A stretch of DNA of 64,000 nt from Hwangdonia lutea (lineage in GTDB: Bacteria; Bacteroidota; Bacteroidia; Flavobacteriales; Flavobacteriaceae), in the NCBI RefSeq assembly GCF_032814565.1, contig NZ_CP136521.1, forward strand, positions 1,584,501 through 1,648,500, given 5' to 3'. Of the stretch, positions 26,827-36,701 are shown piece by piece (position 1 is the stretch's first letter; every line of letters begins with the position of its first letter). The position numbers and the translations under genes were made by a program. The notes beneath the pieces were generated by a model. That model was not told the origin of the DNA. It did no database searches and was given only the letters and a program-made list of their open reading frames with translations.

Positions 26827-28592
26827 AAAGGAAAAAAATAAGGAATAATAAACGACGCTGCCAACCATATTAAAATATTAAGAGGCGTTCCTATTTTTAA
26901 AAAATCGGTAAACTTGTAATTTCCCGGAGCATAAACCATGGTATTTGTTGGATAGCTCATGGGTGTCATAAAAGTAAGCGAGCAGGCAAACATTACAGCC
27001 ACCAAAAAAGGACGTTCGCTAATTTGCATACCCTGCGCCAGACTAATTACAATGGGCACCATTAAGGCCGCAGCCGCTTTACTGGAAATTAAGTTGGTAC
27101 ATATTAATGTAAACAGGTAAATTATGCTTAAGGTAATATGTGCACTATATTGCCCCAAGGTATCTTGAATAAAATTGGCAATTAAAGTAGCTCCTCCTGT
27201 TTTTTCAAGTGCGGTACCCATTGAAAGTACGCCCGCCATCATAAAAATGACTTTCCATTCTACGGTTTTATATGCTTCAATGGGTTTTAAAACGCCCAAT
27301 AATATCATTAATAAGGCACCTACCATGGCGCTTATTAAAATAGATGTGAGGTTAACCGCAGCAGCTAAAACAACTCCAATTCCAATTAAAACTGCAGGAA
27401 TAGCTTTTTTATAATTGGTGTTCTTTTTTTTGTATTCAGAAAGCCTAACAATTAAGTTGTGAGATTCCAGGTTGTTTATTTCTGCCTCCTCGCCCAACAT
27501 GAGCAACATATCGCCCTCTTTTAAGATAACGTTATTAAGTTTGTGGTATTTAACCTCTCCGCGTTGGCGAATGGCAATAACCGAAGAGTTATATTGTCTT
27601 CTAAAATTAATTTGCTTTAATGAGTTTTCCGATAAACCTGAACCAAAAGGAATAATAACTTCGTACAAAGTGAAGGTTTGGTATTTGTCTTCGGCTTTTT
27701 TCATGCGTTTACTGCCTTTAACACTGTAACCTTCAATATCCAATAATCTGGATAATGTTTCCGGAGGAGCAATAATTTTTAATATATCGCCTTCTAAAAC
27801 CTTGGTGTTAACATCAAAATTGTGTTTTAAAATGTCATTGCGAAGTATGGAAAGAATATTTACATTAAAATCTTTAACAAGCATGGTGTTTTCAATGGGC
27901 ACACCTATATCCTTGCAATTTTTATCAACATATAATTCAGTAATATATGTTTCGGCCTTTCGGGTAAACTCTTGGTTTGCACCTCTGCTTTTAGGTAATA
28001 AAATAGGACCTAAAACAAAAATATAAGCAAACCCAATTGCCAACAAACATAAGGCTGCGGTGCTAAACTCAAACATGCCAAACTCTTCGACACCATATTT
28101 TTTTGCATAGCTGCTTACCAAAATGTTGGTAGAAGTGCCTATTAAAGTGCAAGTACCCCCAAAAAGAGCCGCAAAAGAAATGGGCATAAGCAACATGCTA
28201 GGTGCTATTTTGGTTTCTTTACAAACCGTTAAAGCAATTGGAAGTAATAAGGCCACAACAGCAGTATCATTAACAAATGCCGAAAACAAGCCGGAAATAC
28301 TGCAAAAAACAATTAACGCAATACTATAGTGTATTTTTGCAAGTTTTATAATTTTATAGCTTAATCCATCTAAAATACCAGAGCTAAAAATGCCCCCGCT
28401 TACAACAAAAATACAGCCCAATGTTATGGTCGCTGGATGGTTAAACCCCGAAAAACCTTCTTCAGGACTTAATACACCGGCAATAATAAACAGGGCCATA
28501 ATAAGTATTGAAGTCGTATCAATTGAAAAATAATCTTTAACAAAAAGAAAAACTCCAAACAGTATAATGACAAAAGTTATTATAAGGTCCAT
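26823..28592 (-). CDS. SLC13/DASS-family symporter with RCK_C domains
   Basis: This 589-residue transporter resembles Na+/sulfate or dicarboxylate symporters. N-terminal helices (about 1-205) contain SALVNDTAVVALLLPIAL. A central cytosolic insert (about 210-385) holds two TrkA-C/RCK_C-like domains (NVNILSILRNDILKHNF; NSSVIAIRQRGEVKYHKLN..EGDMLLMLG). C-terminal helices contain NLISSKAAAALMVPIVISLA and MTPMSYPTNTMVYAPG. The SNDTA-like and SYPTN motifs are substrate/Na+ sites in the family. It is convergent with the SulP gene, with a 4-base overlap of stops. The substrate is inferred, not shown. Confidence 0.9.
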   Translation of the reverse strand: MDLIITFVIILFGVFLFVKDYFSIDTTSILIMALFIIAGVLSPEEGFSGFNHPATITLGCIFVVSGGIFSSGILDGLSYKIIKLAKIHYSIALIVFCSISGLFSAFVNDTAVVALLLPIALTVCKETKIAPSMLLMPISFAALFGGTCTLIGTSTNILVSSYAKKYGVEEFGMFEFSTAALCLLAIGFAYIFVLGPILLPKSRGANQEFTRKAETYITELYVDKNCKDIGVPIENTMLVKDFNVNILSILRNDILKHNFDVNTKVLEGDILKIIAPPETLSRLLDIEGYSVKGSKRMKKAEDKYQTFTLYEVIIPFGSGLSENSLKQINFRRQYNSSVIAIRQRGEVKYHKLNNVILKEGDMLLMLGEEAEINNLESHNLIVRLSEYKKKNTNYKKAIPAVLIGIGVVLAAAVNLTSILISAMVGALLMILLGVLKPIEAYKTVEWKVIFMMAGVLSMGTALEKTGGATLIANFIQDTLGQYSAHITLSIIYLFTLICTNLISSKAAAALMVPIVISLAQGMQISERPFLVAVMFACSLTFMTPMSYPTNTMVYAPGNYKFTDFLKIGTPLNILIWLAASFIIPYFFPF

Positions 28593-28615
28593 TTAGTGTT
28601 TGTTTTTATTACGCA

Positions 28616-28975
28616 CTAGTTATTTATATTATTCTCTTGCTTTTCACTCATATAATACAGTCTTTTTAAGCTCTTTTTTAATAGAGTAAACCTATAAATT
28701 CCTATAACAAAAAAAATAGCACTAAAAACTAAAGATAATAATGCCAGATATTCAAAATTTGAAAACTCTTTAAGCTGAAAAAACGCTATGCCTCCCAAAA
28801 GCAAATACAGCGACGAGCGGATATACGACAAAAGTGTTCTTTCATTTGCAAGTCGTGTGCGTTCTATGGCCAGATAATCTCTTAATATTACCTCTTGGTC
28901 TGGTTTAAAATCTCGACCAAATCTCAATAGTTTCATTTTTTTCATATTAAATGGAGGTTTTACCAAACGTTTCAT
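28616..28975 (-). CDS. DUF202 family membrane protein
   Basis: This protein of about 119 residues belongs to DUF202: a polar N-terminus with RDYLAIERTRLANERTLLSYIRSSLYLLLGGIAF (two adjoining segments), then two to three TM helices (about 60-76 and 85-105) and a short charged tail. The LANERTLLxxxR motif is the family hallmark. The function is unknown; the family is linked in places to phosphate and vacuolar transport chaperones. I chose the ATG at 28975; a second ATG at 28945 is possible. It lies 23 bases upstream of the SLC13 gene on the same strand and is probably in the same transcript. Confidence 0.8.
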   Translation of the reverse strand: MKRLVKPPFNMKKMKLLRFGRDFKPDQEVILRDYLAIERTRLANERTLLSYIRSSLYLLLGGIAFFQLKEFSNFEYLALLSLVFSAIFFVIGIYRFTLLKKSLKRLYYMSEKQENNINN

Positions 28976-29196
28976 TACCAATTTGTTTTAACATACTTAA
29001 ATGTAATTTATTTTTTAGGTGTTTCAAAATTTGATGCTTGTCGATTTCTTAATATATTCTTAACCTTCATAAGAATTCACAATAGATTTCTTAATTTTAC
29101 GCCGCTATGAAATGAGTCTTATTAAATTTTTGATATCGCCCGTAAAATTTAATGACGAATTACATCTGACATATAAAAAACAATAACTATTAACAG

Positions 29197-30057
29197 ATGA
29201 ACTTATACCCCATTAATGCCGGAAATTTTAAGCTCGATGGTGGCGCCATGTTTGGTGTGGTTCCAAAATCGTTGTGGCAACGTACCAATCCTGCCGATGC
29301 CAATAATATGATTGATATTGCCGCACGCTGCTTGCTTATTGAAGATGGTAATCGCCTTATTTTAATAGATAATGGCATGGGCGACAAACAATCCAGTAAA
29401 TTTTTTGGTTACTATCACCCATGGGGAAACGACACTTTAGATAGCTCACTTAAAAAACACGGGTTTCATAAAGATGATGTTACCGATGTGTTTTTAACGC
29501 ATTTACATTTTGACCACTGCGGCGGAAGCATAAAATGGAACAGCCAAAAAACTGGTTACGAAACCGCATTTAAAAATGCACATTTTTGGAGCAACAAAAA
29601 CCATTGGCAGTGGGCTACCCAACCCAACATACGTGAACGCGCTTCGTTTTTAAAGGAGAATATTTTACCTATGGAAGAAAGTGGGCAATTAAAATTTACC
29701 GCCCTTCCGGATACCGATTTACTTAAAAACTCAGCCCTTGGTTTCGATATATTTTTTGCCAATGGGCACACCGATAAGCAAATGATTCCTATGATTAACT
29801 ACAAGGGGAAAACCATTTGTTTTATGGCCGATTTACTGCCAACCGTTGGGCATTTGCCCTTGCCCTATGTTATGGGTTACGATACTAGACCCCTTTTAAC
29901 TTTAGACGAAAAAGAAAAATTTTTAAACCTAGCCGCCGATAATAATTTCTATCTATTTTTAGAGCACGATGCCCATAACGAAATTATTACCGTAAAACAC
30001 ACTGAAAAAGGCGTGCGATTGGCTAATATTTTTACAACAAACGATATATTCAATTAA
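29197..30057 (+). CDS. Metallo-beta-lactamase-fold hydrolase
   Basis: This 286-residue zinc hydrolase has the MBL signature HLHFDHCGG (HxHxDH), an upstream ILIDNGMG strand, ANGHTDKQM (third histidine) and a late EHDAHNE histidine/acid site. The layout resembles lactonase-like members (AHL lactonase group), but substrate prediction from sequence alone is weak. No signal peptide is seen, so it is probably cytoplasmic. It precedes the S8 peptidase gene by 17 bases on the same strand and is probably co-transcribed with it. Confidence 0.88.
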   Translation: MNLYPINAGNFKLDGGAMFGVVPKSLWQRTNPADANNMIDIAARCLLIEDGNRLILIDNGMGDKQSSKFFGYYHPWGNDTLDSSLKKHGFHKDDVTDVFLTHLHFDHCGGSIKWNSQKTGYETAFKNAHFWSNKNHWQWATQPNIRERASFLKENILPMEESGQLKFTALPDTDLLKNSALGFDIFFANGHTDKQMIPMINYKGKTICFMADLLPTVGHLPLPYVMGYDTRPLLTLDEKEKFLNLAADNNFYLFLEHDAHNEIITVKHTEKGVRLANIFTTNDIFN

Positions 30058-30074
30058 CTTATAATTTATTACAA

Positions 30075-31673
30075 ATGAACTTAAAAAAATCATTCCTACT
30101 TACCGCATTAATAGCGTCAATATTTTACGGCTGTGGCGGTACCGCAAACATCATTTCAACCCCGGTTGAAAACATTGATGCCATCCCATTAAAGGTTTCA
30201 GAATTAACCGAAGCCGAAAAACAAAATTGGGGCCATTTAGATTTGGTACAAGACACCATTCCCGGGATGAGTGTAGATAAAGCTTACGCTGAAATTATTA
30301 AAAACAAAAAAGGAAAATCGGTTATTGTGGCTGTTATCGATTCTGGTATTGATATCGATCACGAAGATTTGAACGCCAACATTTGGACCAACACAAAAGA
30401 AATTCCGAACAACGGAAAAGACGATGATAATAATGGTTATGTTGACGATATTCACGGCTGGAATTTTTTAGGAGATGCCTACGATGAGCAATTGGAGTAT
30501 GTACGCTTAATTGCCAGCGGAGACACCTCTAACCCGCGTTACAACGAAGCTGTGGCTTTACATGAAAAAGAATCAAAAAAATATTTGGAAACCAAAACCA
30601 GATACGACCAAATAGCCATGGCTGTTAAAAATGCCGACGACATTTTAACCCAACATTTTGGAAAAAGCGATTACAGCATTGAAGAGGTGAATAAAATTGA
30701 AACCGAAGACCAAAATTTATCTCAAGCTATTCAAATTGCTAAGAGTATGGATCTAAACGATTTAACTTTAGCTGAAGCCAAAAAAGAAATTAACGATGCG
30801 TTAGTAAGCATTAACGAACGTTTAAATTATCATTTTAATAAAGATTTTAGAGGGCGAACTACTGGAGATGATATTAACGATTTATCTGATGTAGGTTACG
30901 GCAATGGCAATGTTAAACCCGTAAAAAAAGCGGAATCTCACGGTACACATGTTGCCGGTATTATTGCAGCGGTACGCAACAACGGAAAAGGCGCAAATGG
31001 GGTTGCCAATAACGTTGAAATTATGTCTATAAGAGCTGTACCAAACGGCGATGAATACGATAAAGATGTTGCTTTGGCTATTCGCTACGCTGTAGATAAT
31101 GGCGCTAAAGTAATTAACGGTAGTTTTGGTAAATCGTTTTCACCACACGCCCAATGGGTAAGAGATGCTATAAAATATGCTTCTGATAACGATGTGGTAT
31201 TTGTACATGCGGCCGGTAACTCTGGCGAAAATGTTGATGTTGAGCCTAATTTCCCTGATGATAATGTTAATTTTGTTGAAATTTCAAACACCTATATTCG
31301 TGTTGGTTCCTTAACTTCAAAGTACGGGTCTACTATGGTTTCAACCTTTTCAAACTACGGTAAAAAGAATGTGGATGTATTTGCTCCCGGGTCTGCAATC
31401 TATTCTACATTCCCTGAAAACGAATACAAGAGCATTAGCGGAACTTCTATGGCAGCTCCTGCGGTTGCTGGTGTTGCGGCGTTAATTCGTTCGTATTTCC
31501 CAAAATTAACTGCGGCGCAGGTAAAACAGGTTATTTTAGATTCCGGACTTGCAGTTAAAACCAAAGTTATTGTTGGTGGCGATACCAATAACGTAAAACC
31601 TTTTGCCGATTTATCAAAATCATCAAAAATAGTTAACGCCTATAATGCATTGATCATGGCGTCAAAAATTTAA
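30075..31673 (+). CDS. S8 (subtilisin-like) serine peptidase, lipoprotein
   Basis: This 532-residue secreted protease has an N-terminal lipobox-like signal (LIASIFYGCGG, lipid Cys at 20), so it is probably anchored in a membrane facing the periplasm or outside. The catalytic triad is D89 (VAVIDSGIDID), H289 (SHGTHVAGI) and S458 (GTSMAAPAVAG); the oxyanion asparagine lies in HAAGNSGEN. About 200 residues separate D and H, longer than classic subtilisin, because of a charged insert (about 130-265). No T9SS tail is present. A hairpin terminator follows. Confidence 0.93.
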   Translation: MNLKKSFLLTALIASIFYGCGGTANIISTPVENIDAIPLKVSELTEAEKQNWGHLDLVQDTIPGMSVDKAYAEIIKNKKGKSVIVAVIDSGIDIDHEDLNANIWTNTKEIPNNGKDDDNNGYVDDIHGWNFLGDAYDEQLEYVRLIASGDTSNPRYNEAVALHEKESKKYLETKTRYDQIAMAVKNADDILTQHFGKSDYSIEEVNKIETEDQNLSQAIQIAKSMDLNDLTLAEAKKEINDALVSINERLNYHFNKDFRGRTTGDDINDLSDVGYGNGNVKPVKKAESHGTHVAGIIAAVRNNGKGANGVANNVEIMSIRAVPNGDEYDKDVALAIRYAVDNGAKVINGSFGKSFSPHAQWVRDAIKYASDNDVVFVHAAGNSGENVDVEPNFPDDNVNFVEISNTYIRVGSLTSKYGSTMVSTFSNYGKKNVDVFAPGSAIYSTFPENEYKSISGTSMAAPAVAGVAALIRSYFPKLTAAQVKQVILDSGLAVKTKVIVGGDTNNVKPFADLSKSSKIVNAYNALIMASKI

Positions 31674-31692
31674 ATAATTAAGAATTTATATT

Positions 31693-31723
31693 AAAAAGAG
31701 AGGCTAATAATAGTCTCTCTTTT
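31693..31723 (+). terminator. Terminator after the S8 peptidase gene
   Basis: AAAAGAGAGGCTA pairs with TAGTCTCTCTTTT around an ATAA loop, with one G-T pair, ending in a T-run. It starts 20 bases after the stop codon. Confidence 0.8.
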
Positions 31724-31774
31724 GTTTATATTTCTATCAAAAAAAAAGTGTATTTCATTTAAAAATAATCTATC

Positions 31775-33625
31775 ATGAAAAAATTAATGCTTCCTTTTTT
31801 CAGTTTTTTACTAGTGCTATCCTGCAATAGCCAAAAAAATATAGCCGTTGCCCAAACACCAACGCCTACCAAACCGGCATCAACACAAAATCCTGGATAT
31901 TGGCAGCAACATGTAGATTATAAAATGGACATTGATATGGATGTAAACACCTATCAATACAAAGGAAAGCAAGAGTTGGTATATACCAATAACTCGCCAG
32001 ATGTTTTGTACCGGGTATATTATCACTTGTATTTTAATGCCTTTCAACCCGGTAGCGAAATGGATGTGCGCTCAAGAACCATTGCAGATCCTGATGCAAG
32101 GGTTGGCGATAGAATAAGCCAATTAAAGCCTAACGAAATTGGGTATATAAAAGTAAATTCACTAAAACAAAATGGTGTAAATATTAAACACGAAACCGTT
32201 GGTACCGTATTAGAGGTGGATTTAGCAAAACCTATTCAACCCGGTGAAAAGGTGACTTTTAACATGGATTTTGATGCCCAAGTTCCGGTTCAAATTCGTC
32301 GTTCGGGTAGAAATAGTAAAGAAGGAGTGGCCTTATCTATGGCGCAATGGTACCCAAAAATGGCGGAATACGACTTTGAAGGCTGGCATGCCGACCCATA
32401 CATTGGAAGAGAATTCCACGGTGTTTGGGGCGATTTTGATGTTAAATTGAGTATTGATAAAAACTACATTGTTGGCGGTACGGGCTATTTGCAAAACCCC
32501 AATCAAATTGGTTACGGTTACGAAACAGGAACGGTAAAAAGACCAAACACCGACAAACTCACTTGGCATTTTAAAGCGCCAAATGTGCACGATTTTACCT
32601 GGGCCGCAGATCCAGATTATATACACGATGTATTGCAAATGCCCAATGGCCCAAAACTTCATTTCCTTTACAAAAAGGATTTGAATGCCAATGAATTGGA
32701 AAATTGGAAAAAACTTCAGCCCAAAACAGCGGAACTCATGAAGTATTTCAGCAAACATATTGGCAATTATCCGTACAAACAATATTCTGTAATTCAAGGT
32801 GGCGATGGCGGTATGGAATATGCCATGAGCACGTTAATAACAGGAAAACGAAGCTTTGGTAGTTTGGTTGGCGTAACCTCTCATGAACTCGCACACACAT
32901 GGTTTCAATTTTTATTGGCCACAAACGAAACAAAACACGAATGGATAGACGAAGGCTTTACCGTTTACATTAGCAATCATGCCATGAATGAGGTGATGAA
33001 CCAAGGTAAAAAAAATCCTCTAGCCAACGCCTATAACAGCTATATAGGCTTAGCTCGGTCTAGCGTAGAACAACCGCTTACCACACACGCAGATAGGTAT
33101 GAATTTAACAGTGTTTATGGTACCCAAGCTTACAGTAAGGGCGCAGTGTTTTTAGCACAATTAGGGTATGTAATTGGCGAAGAAAATCTGCAAAAAACCA
33201 TTAAAAAATATTTTAAAGATTTTGCCTTTACACACCCAAAACCTTTTGATATTATACGAACAGCAGAAAAGGTGACTGGATTAGAGCTCGACTGGTATTT
33301 TATAGATTTTGCACAAACCATAAATACTATTGATTATGCTGTTAAATCTGTTGAAGGAAACACGATTACGTTAGAGCGTATTGGGTTAATGCCTATGCCT
33401 ATTGATGTAACCGTAACCTATAAGGATGGAAGCACCGAAGATTTCTATATTCCTTTACAAATGATGCGTGGCGAAAAACCAACAAATGCTACCATAATTA
33501 ATGATTGGGCCTGGGCATATCCAACCTACACATTTAAAACATCAAAGGCGATAAAATCGGTTCAGATAGACCCTTCTGAAATGATGGCGGATATTGATAA
33601 AGGAAATAATAGAATTAGTATTTAA
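31775..33625 (+). CDS. M1 family metallopeptidase, lipoprotein
   Basis: This 616-residue aminopeptidase-like zinc enzyme has a lipoprotein signal (FLLVLSCNSQ, lipid Cys near 17). The N-terminal beta-domain (about 45-260) precedes the thermolysin-like catalytic domain with GGMEYAMSTL (exopeptidase GGMEN-like site) and the zinc motif HELAHTWF (H370, E371, H374), completed by the glutamate in EWIDEGFTVY. It probably digests peptides in the periplasm or at the cell surface. It is separated from the S8 gene by a terminator and followed by the SDR gene. Confidence 0.94.
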   Translation: MKKLMLPFFSFLLVLSCNSQKNIAVAQTPTPTKPASTQNPGYWQQHVDYKMDIDMDVNTYQYKGKQELVYTNNSPDVLYRVYYHLYFNAFQPGSEMDVRSRTIADPDARVGDRISQLKPNEIGYIKVNSLKQNGVNIKHETVGTVLEVDLAKPIQPGEKVTFNMDFDAQVPVQIRRSGRNSKEGVALSMAQWYPKMAEYDFEGWHADPYIGREFHGVWGDFDVKLSIDKNYIVGGTGYLQNPNQIGYGYETGTVKRPNTDKLTWHFKAPNVHDFTWAADPDYIHDVLQMPNGPKLHFLYKKDLNANELENWKKLQPKTAELMKYFSKHIGNYPYKQYSVIQGGDGGMEYAMSTLITGKRSFGSLVGVTSHELAHTWFQFLLATNETKHEWIDEGFTVYISNHAMNEVMNQGKKNPLANAYNSYIGLARSSVEQPLTTHADRYEFNSVYGTQAYSKGAVFLAQLGYVIGEENLQKTIKKYFKDFAFTHPKPFDIIRTAEKVTGLELDWYFIDFAQTINTIDYAVKSVEGNTITLERIGLMPMPIDVTVTYKDGSTEDFYIPLQMMRGEKPTNATIINDWAWAYPTYTFKTSKAIKSVQIDPSEMMADIDKGNNRISI

Positions 33626-33718
33626 AGTTATCATAAAAAGCGTTGAATAACTTAATTGCATATCGGTGATTTTTTTATTAGGTTTGGATATACTAGTGTT
33701 GGTAACCATAACAAAAAA

Positions 33719-34522
33719 ATGCAATTAAAAGACAAAACGGTTTTAATAACAGGTGGAGCATCTGGAATTGGCAAAATAATGGTTCGTTTAATGTTAGAAA
33801 GAAAAGCCAAAGTAATTATTTGGGACATTAATCAAGAGCACATTGATAAAACAATAGCCGAATTTTCAAACCAAGGAGAAATATTTGGGTACAACGTTGA
33901 TGTTTCAAACCTGAAACAAATTCAATCTACCGCTAAAAAAGTTAAATCAGAACTAGGTGCTGTTGATGTATTAATCAATAATGCCGGCATAATAGTTGGC
34001 AAATATTTCAATGAGCATACAGCCTCCGATATTTCAAAAACAATGGAAATTAATGCAACGGCCCCCATGTTTATCACCATGGAATTTATTAAGGATATGA
34101 TGCATCAAAATTCAGGACATATTTGCAATATTGCTTCGTCTGGCGGGTTGGTTTCAAACCCTAAAATGTCTGTTTACGCAGCGAGCAAATGGTCGCTTAT
34201 CGGTTGGTCGGATAGTTTGCGTTTGGAGATGAAGCAATTGGATAAAAAAGTAAATGTTACCACAATAATGCCTTACTACATCAATACAGGTATGTTTGAC
34301 GGCGTAACATCCAAAATTCCAATTCTTGAACCTGAAGCCACAGCCTTAACCATTGTTAAGGCGATTGAGAAAAATAAAAAATTAATAAGTATCCCAGGCT
34401 ACATATATAGATTTACACGTTTTGGTCAAGCCGTAATGTCGATTAATGTTTTTGATTGGTTTGCTGGAGATGTGCTTGGAATTTATAAAACCATGGAACA
34501 TTTCACTGGTCGTAAAAAGTAA
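33719..34522 (+). CDS. Short-chain dehydrogenase/reductase
   Basis: This 267-residue NAD(P)-dependent oxidoreductase has the classic SDR marks: TGGASGIG cofactor loop, VDVLINNAGI, IASSGG with the catalytic serine, and YAASK (Tyr-x3-Lys). WDIN after the second strand suggests NAD preference. The C-terminus (FTRFGQAVMSINVFDWFAGDVLG) is like all-trans-retinol or 17-beta dehydrogenase-type SDRs found in animals and Bacteroidota, but the substrate cannot be named. I chose the ATG at 33719 (MQLKDKTVLITGG); the longer TTG-started frame adds 21 atypical residues. Confidence 0.9.
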   Translation: MQLKDKTVLITGGASGIGKIMVRLMLERKAKVIIWDINQEHIDKTIAEFSNQGEIFGYNVDVSNLKQIQSTAKKVKSELGAVDVLINNAGIIVGKYFNEHTASDISKTMEINATAPMFITMEFIKDMMHQNSGHICNIASSGGLVSNPKMSVYAASKWSLIGWSDSLRLEMKQLDKKVNVTTIMPYYINTGMFDGVTSKIPILEPEATALTIVKAIEKNKKLISIPGYIYRFTRFGQAVMSINVFDWFAGDVLGIYKTMEHFTGRKK

Positions 34523-34596
34523 CAATTAAATTGGCCAGTCCTAAATTAATCCCACACAAATTATAACAATTACTTTATCTTTTCTTTAAAATAAAA

Positions 34597-34627
34597 TTTG
34601 ACCGATTGTATATTAATCGTAATATTG
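34597..34627 (+). promoter_or_regulatory. arsR promoter with embedded operator
   Basis: TTTG (34597-34600) and TAATATTG (34620-34627) are separated by exactly 19 bases, the Bacteroidota -33/-7 layout (consensus TTTG-N19-TAnnTTTG, one mismatch). The spacer carries a perfect inverted repeat CGATT-N7-AATCG (34603-34619), the right size for a winged-helix ArsR dimer. The box ends 21 bases before the arsR ATG. Repression by ArsR occluding RNA polymerase and release by arsenite is the inferred logic. Confidence 0.65.
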
Positions 34628-34648
34628 CAATCATCTAATAATAGAACA

Positions 34649-34981
34649 ATGGGACTCACAAAAGCCGAAATGTTTACAGACCAACAAAATGAAATTGCGC
34701 TTTTCGCAAAAGTTTTTGGTCATCCTGCCAGGGTAGCAATTTTACAACAGCTTTTTAAAATAAACGCCTGTTATTGTGGCGATTTGGTCAATGAAATAGG
34801 GCTGGCACAACCAACGATTTCTCAACATTTAAAAGAACTGAAGCATTTAGGGTTAATAAAAGGAAATGTTGAAGGCACAAGTGTTTGCTATTGCATTAAC
34901 AAAGAAAATTGGACAAAAATGAAAGAGACTATGTTGCAATTTTTAAATCAAGATGTTTCGCATATTGAAGACTGTTGCTAA
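34649..34981 (+). CDS. arsR: ArsR/SmtB-family metalloregulator
   Basis: This 110-residue winged-helix repressor would sense arsenite or antimonite. FGHPARVAILQQLF is the N-terminal helix region, CYCGDLVNEIGLAQPTISQHLKELKHLGLIKG is the DNA-binding segment (two adjoining parts), and C41/C43 lie at the start of the alpha-3 metal site like the CVC of ArsR. Two further cysteines end the protein (DCC). I chose the ATG at 34649 (MGLTKAEMF) over an upstream TTG that would lie inside the promoter. It heads an operon with arsC-like and acr3 genes (gaps 37 and 3 bases). Confidence 0.93.
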   Translation: MGLTKAEMFTDQQNEIALFAKVFGHPARVAILQQLFKINACYCGDLVNEIGLAQPTISQHLKELKHLGLIKGNVEGTSVCYCINKENWTKMKETMLQFLNQDVSHIEDCC

Positions 34982-35018
34982 AAAAATCTGACTAATCAAT
35001 CGTTACATACCAACTAAC

Positions 35019-35651
35019 ATGATAACCGACAAAACAGCCTTGTATACAGAAATTAAACGTGTAATCAACGCGTTAAAAATCGATGATATTTCCAATGAAC
35101 GTAAAGCCATTTTACAGCCGCTAACGGAATATATTCAATCAAAGGTTTCAAACCATCAAGACATCCGCATCAACTTTATCTGTACGCACAATTCACGAAG
35201 AAGTCATTTATCCCAAGTTTGGGCACAAACCTTGGCAGAATACTTCCATATTAAAAACGTGTTTTGCTATTCGGGCGGCACTGAAACTACGGCACTTTTT
35301 CCAATGGTTGCAGAAACCTTACGGAAATCAGGTTTTCAAATACAGCAAATTTCAAAAACCAAAAACCCCATTTACGCCATTAAATACAGCGACAACACGC
35401 ATCCCGTAATTGGTTTTTCAAAAAAAATGGATGATGATTTTAATCCAAAATCTGGGTTTGTAGCGGTTATGACTTGCGATTCGGCCAATGAAGCCTGCCC
35501 TTTAGTTCCAGGAGCAGAACAACGCATTCCGATTACTTTTGAAGACCCGAAAGCTTTTGACAATACGCCACAACAAGCTGAAAAATACAATGCTCGTAGT
35601 CTGCAAATTGCCACCGAATTATTTTACGTTTTCTCGCAAATAAACCCCTAA
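35019..35651 (+). CDS. LMW-PTP-fold arsenate reductase-like protein
   Basis: This 210-residue protein of the low-molecular-weight tyrosine-phosphatase/thioredoxin-type ArsC superfamily probably reduces arsenate to arsenite for export. The P-loop is CTHNSRRS (C55 to R61, CX5R-S). Later cysteines sit in MTCDSANEACPLVPGAEQRIP, which begins with the usual second-cysteine region, and FEDPKAFD carries the DP general-acid loop. An N-terminal extension (about 1-48) precedes the fold. It lies in an arsR-acr3 operon, with the acr3 ATG 3 bases after its stop, which supports arsenate reduction over protein dephosphorylation. Confidence 0.85.
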   Translation: MITDKTALYTEIKRVINALKIDDISNERKAILQPLTEYIQSKVSNHQDIRINFICTHNSRRSHLSQVWAQTLAEYFHIKNVFCYSGGTETTALFPMVAETLRKSGFQIQQISKTKNPIYAIKYSDNTHPVIGFSKKMDDDFNPKSGFVAVMTCDSANEACPLVPGAEQRIPITFEDPKAFDNTPQQAEKYNARSLQIATELFYVFSQINP

Positions 35652-35654
35652 AAA

Positions 35655-36701
35655 ATGGCACCAAAAAAACTAAGTTTCCTTGACAGAAATCTAACCTTGT
35701 GGATATTTGTAGCCATGGCCATAGGCGTTGGTCTTGGTTATTTTATACCAACATTTCCCAATATTATCAATTCATTTAATAGTGGAACAACAAACATTCC
35801 GATTGCCATCGGGTTGATTTTAATGATGTATCCGCCTTTGGCAAAAGTCAATTATTCACTGTTACCAAAGGTTTTTAGAAATACAAAAATACTTTCCATT
35901 TCGCTTATTTTAAATTGGATTGTTGGCCCTATTTTAATGTTTGTTTTGGCCATTACCTTTTTACGGGATTATCCCGAATATATGGTGGGGCTTATTTTAA
36001 TTGGTTTGGCGCGTTGCATTGCCATGGTTTTGGTTTGGAACGACCTAGCGGAAGGCAGCAGCGAATACGGAGCGGGTTTAGTAGCTTTAAATAGTATTTT
36101 CCAAGTGTTTGCATACAGTTTTTATGCTTGGGTTTTTATAACGGTTCTTCCGCCGTATTTTGGATTTGAAGGTGCTATTGTAGATATTTCCATAGGAACC
36201 ATTGCAGAAAGTGTCGCTATTTACTTAGGAATTCCATTTGTATTGGGCATATTAAGCCGACTCATTTTAGTAAAATTAAAGGGCGAAACATGGTACACGA
36301 ATACTTTTATACCAACCATTTCACCAATAACCTTAATAGCGCTGTTATTTACCATCGTGATTATGTTCTCGCTGAAGGGCGAATTAATTGTAAAAATTCC
36401 AATGGATGTGCTCATAATCGCAGTGCCATTACTTATTTATTTTACTTTAATGTTTATCATTGGTTTTTTTGTTACCAAAGCATCGGGCGCAAAATATGAT
36501 AAAACAGCTTCGGTGGCTTTTACAGCGGCAGGGAATAATTTTGAATTGGCGATAGCCGTTGCCATTGCGGTTTTCGGACTAAATTCAGGGCAAGCATTTG
36601 CCGGCGTTATCGGACCTTTGGTTGAAGTTCCTACTTTGATTTTATTAGTTAAGGTCTCCTTTTGGTTACGGAAAAAATACTACGGAAAAACCAAGGTTTA
36701 A
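35655..36701 (+). CDS. acr3: ACR3-family arsenite efflux permease
   Basis: Acr3 exports arsenite across the inner membrane using the proton motive force. The 348-residue protein has about ten TM helices. The conserved [16 protein letters not shown] carries the essential family cysteine, and [21 protein letters not shown] is the second signature region. It is the last gene of the arsR operon. Downstream, the 10-bp sequence AAGCCGTTTT (36701-36710) is repeated inverted at 36775-36784, perhaps part of transcript-end structure. Confidence 0.95.
   Translation: MAPKKLSFLDRNLTLWIFVAMAIGVGLGYFIPTFPNIINSFNSGTTNIPIAIGLILMMYPPLAKVNYSLLPKVFRNTKILSISLILNWIVGPILMFVLAITFLRDYPEYMVGLILIGLARCIAMVLVWNDLAEGSSEYGAGLVALNSIFQVFAYSFYAWVFITVLPPYFGFEGAIVDISIGTIAESVAIYLGIPFVLGILSRLILVKLKGETWYTNTFIPTISPITLIALLFTIVIMFSLKGELIVKIPMDVLIIAVPLLIYFTLMFIIGFFVTKASGAKYDKTASVAFTAAGNNFELAIAVAIAVFGLNSGQAFAGVIGPLVEVPTLILLVKVSFWLRKKYYGKTKV

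Noticed and set aside
32333-32797. 154-residue minus-strand ORF inside the M1 peptidase gene
   Set aside because: It is antisense to conserved peptidase sequence and has no recognisable domain.
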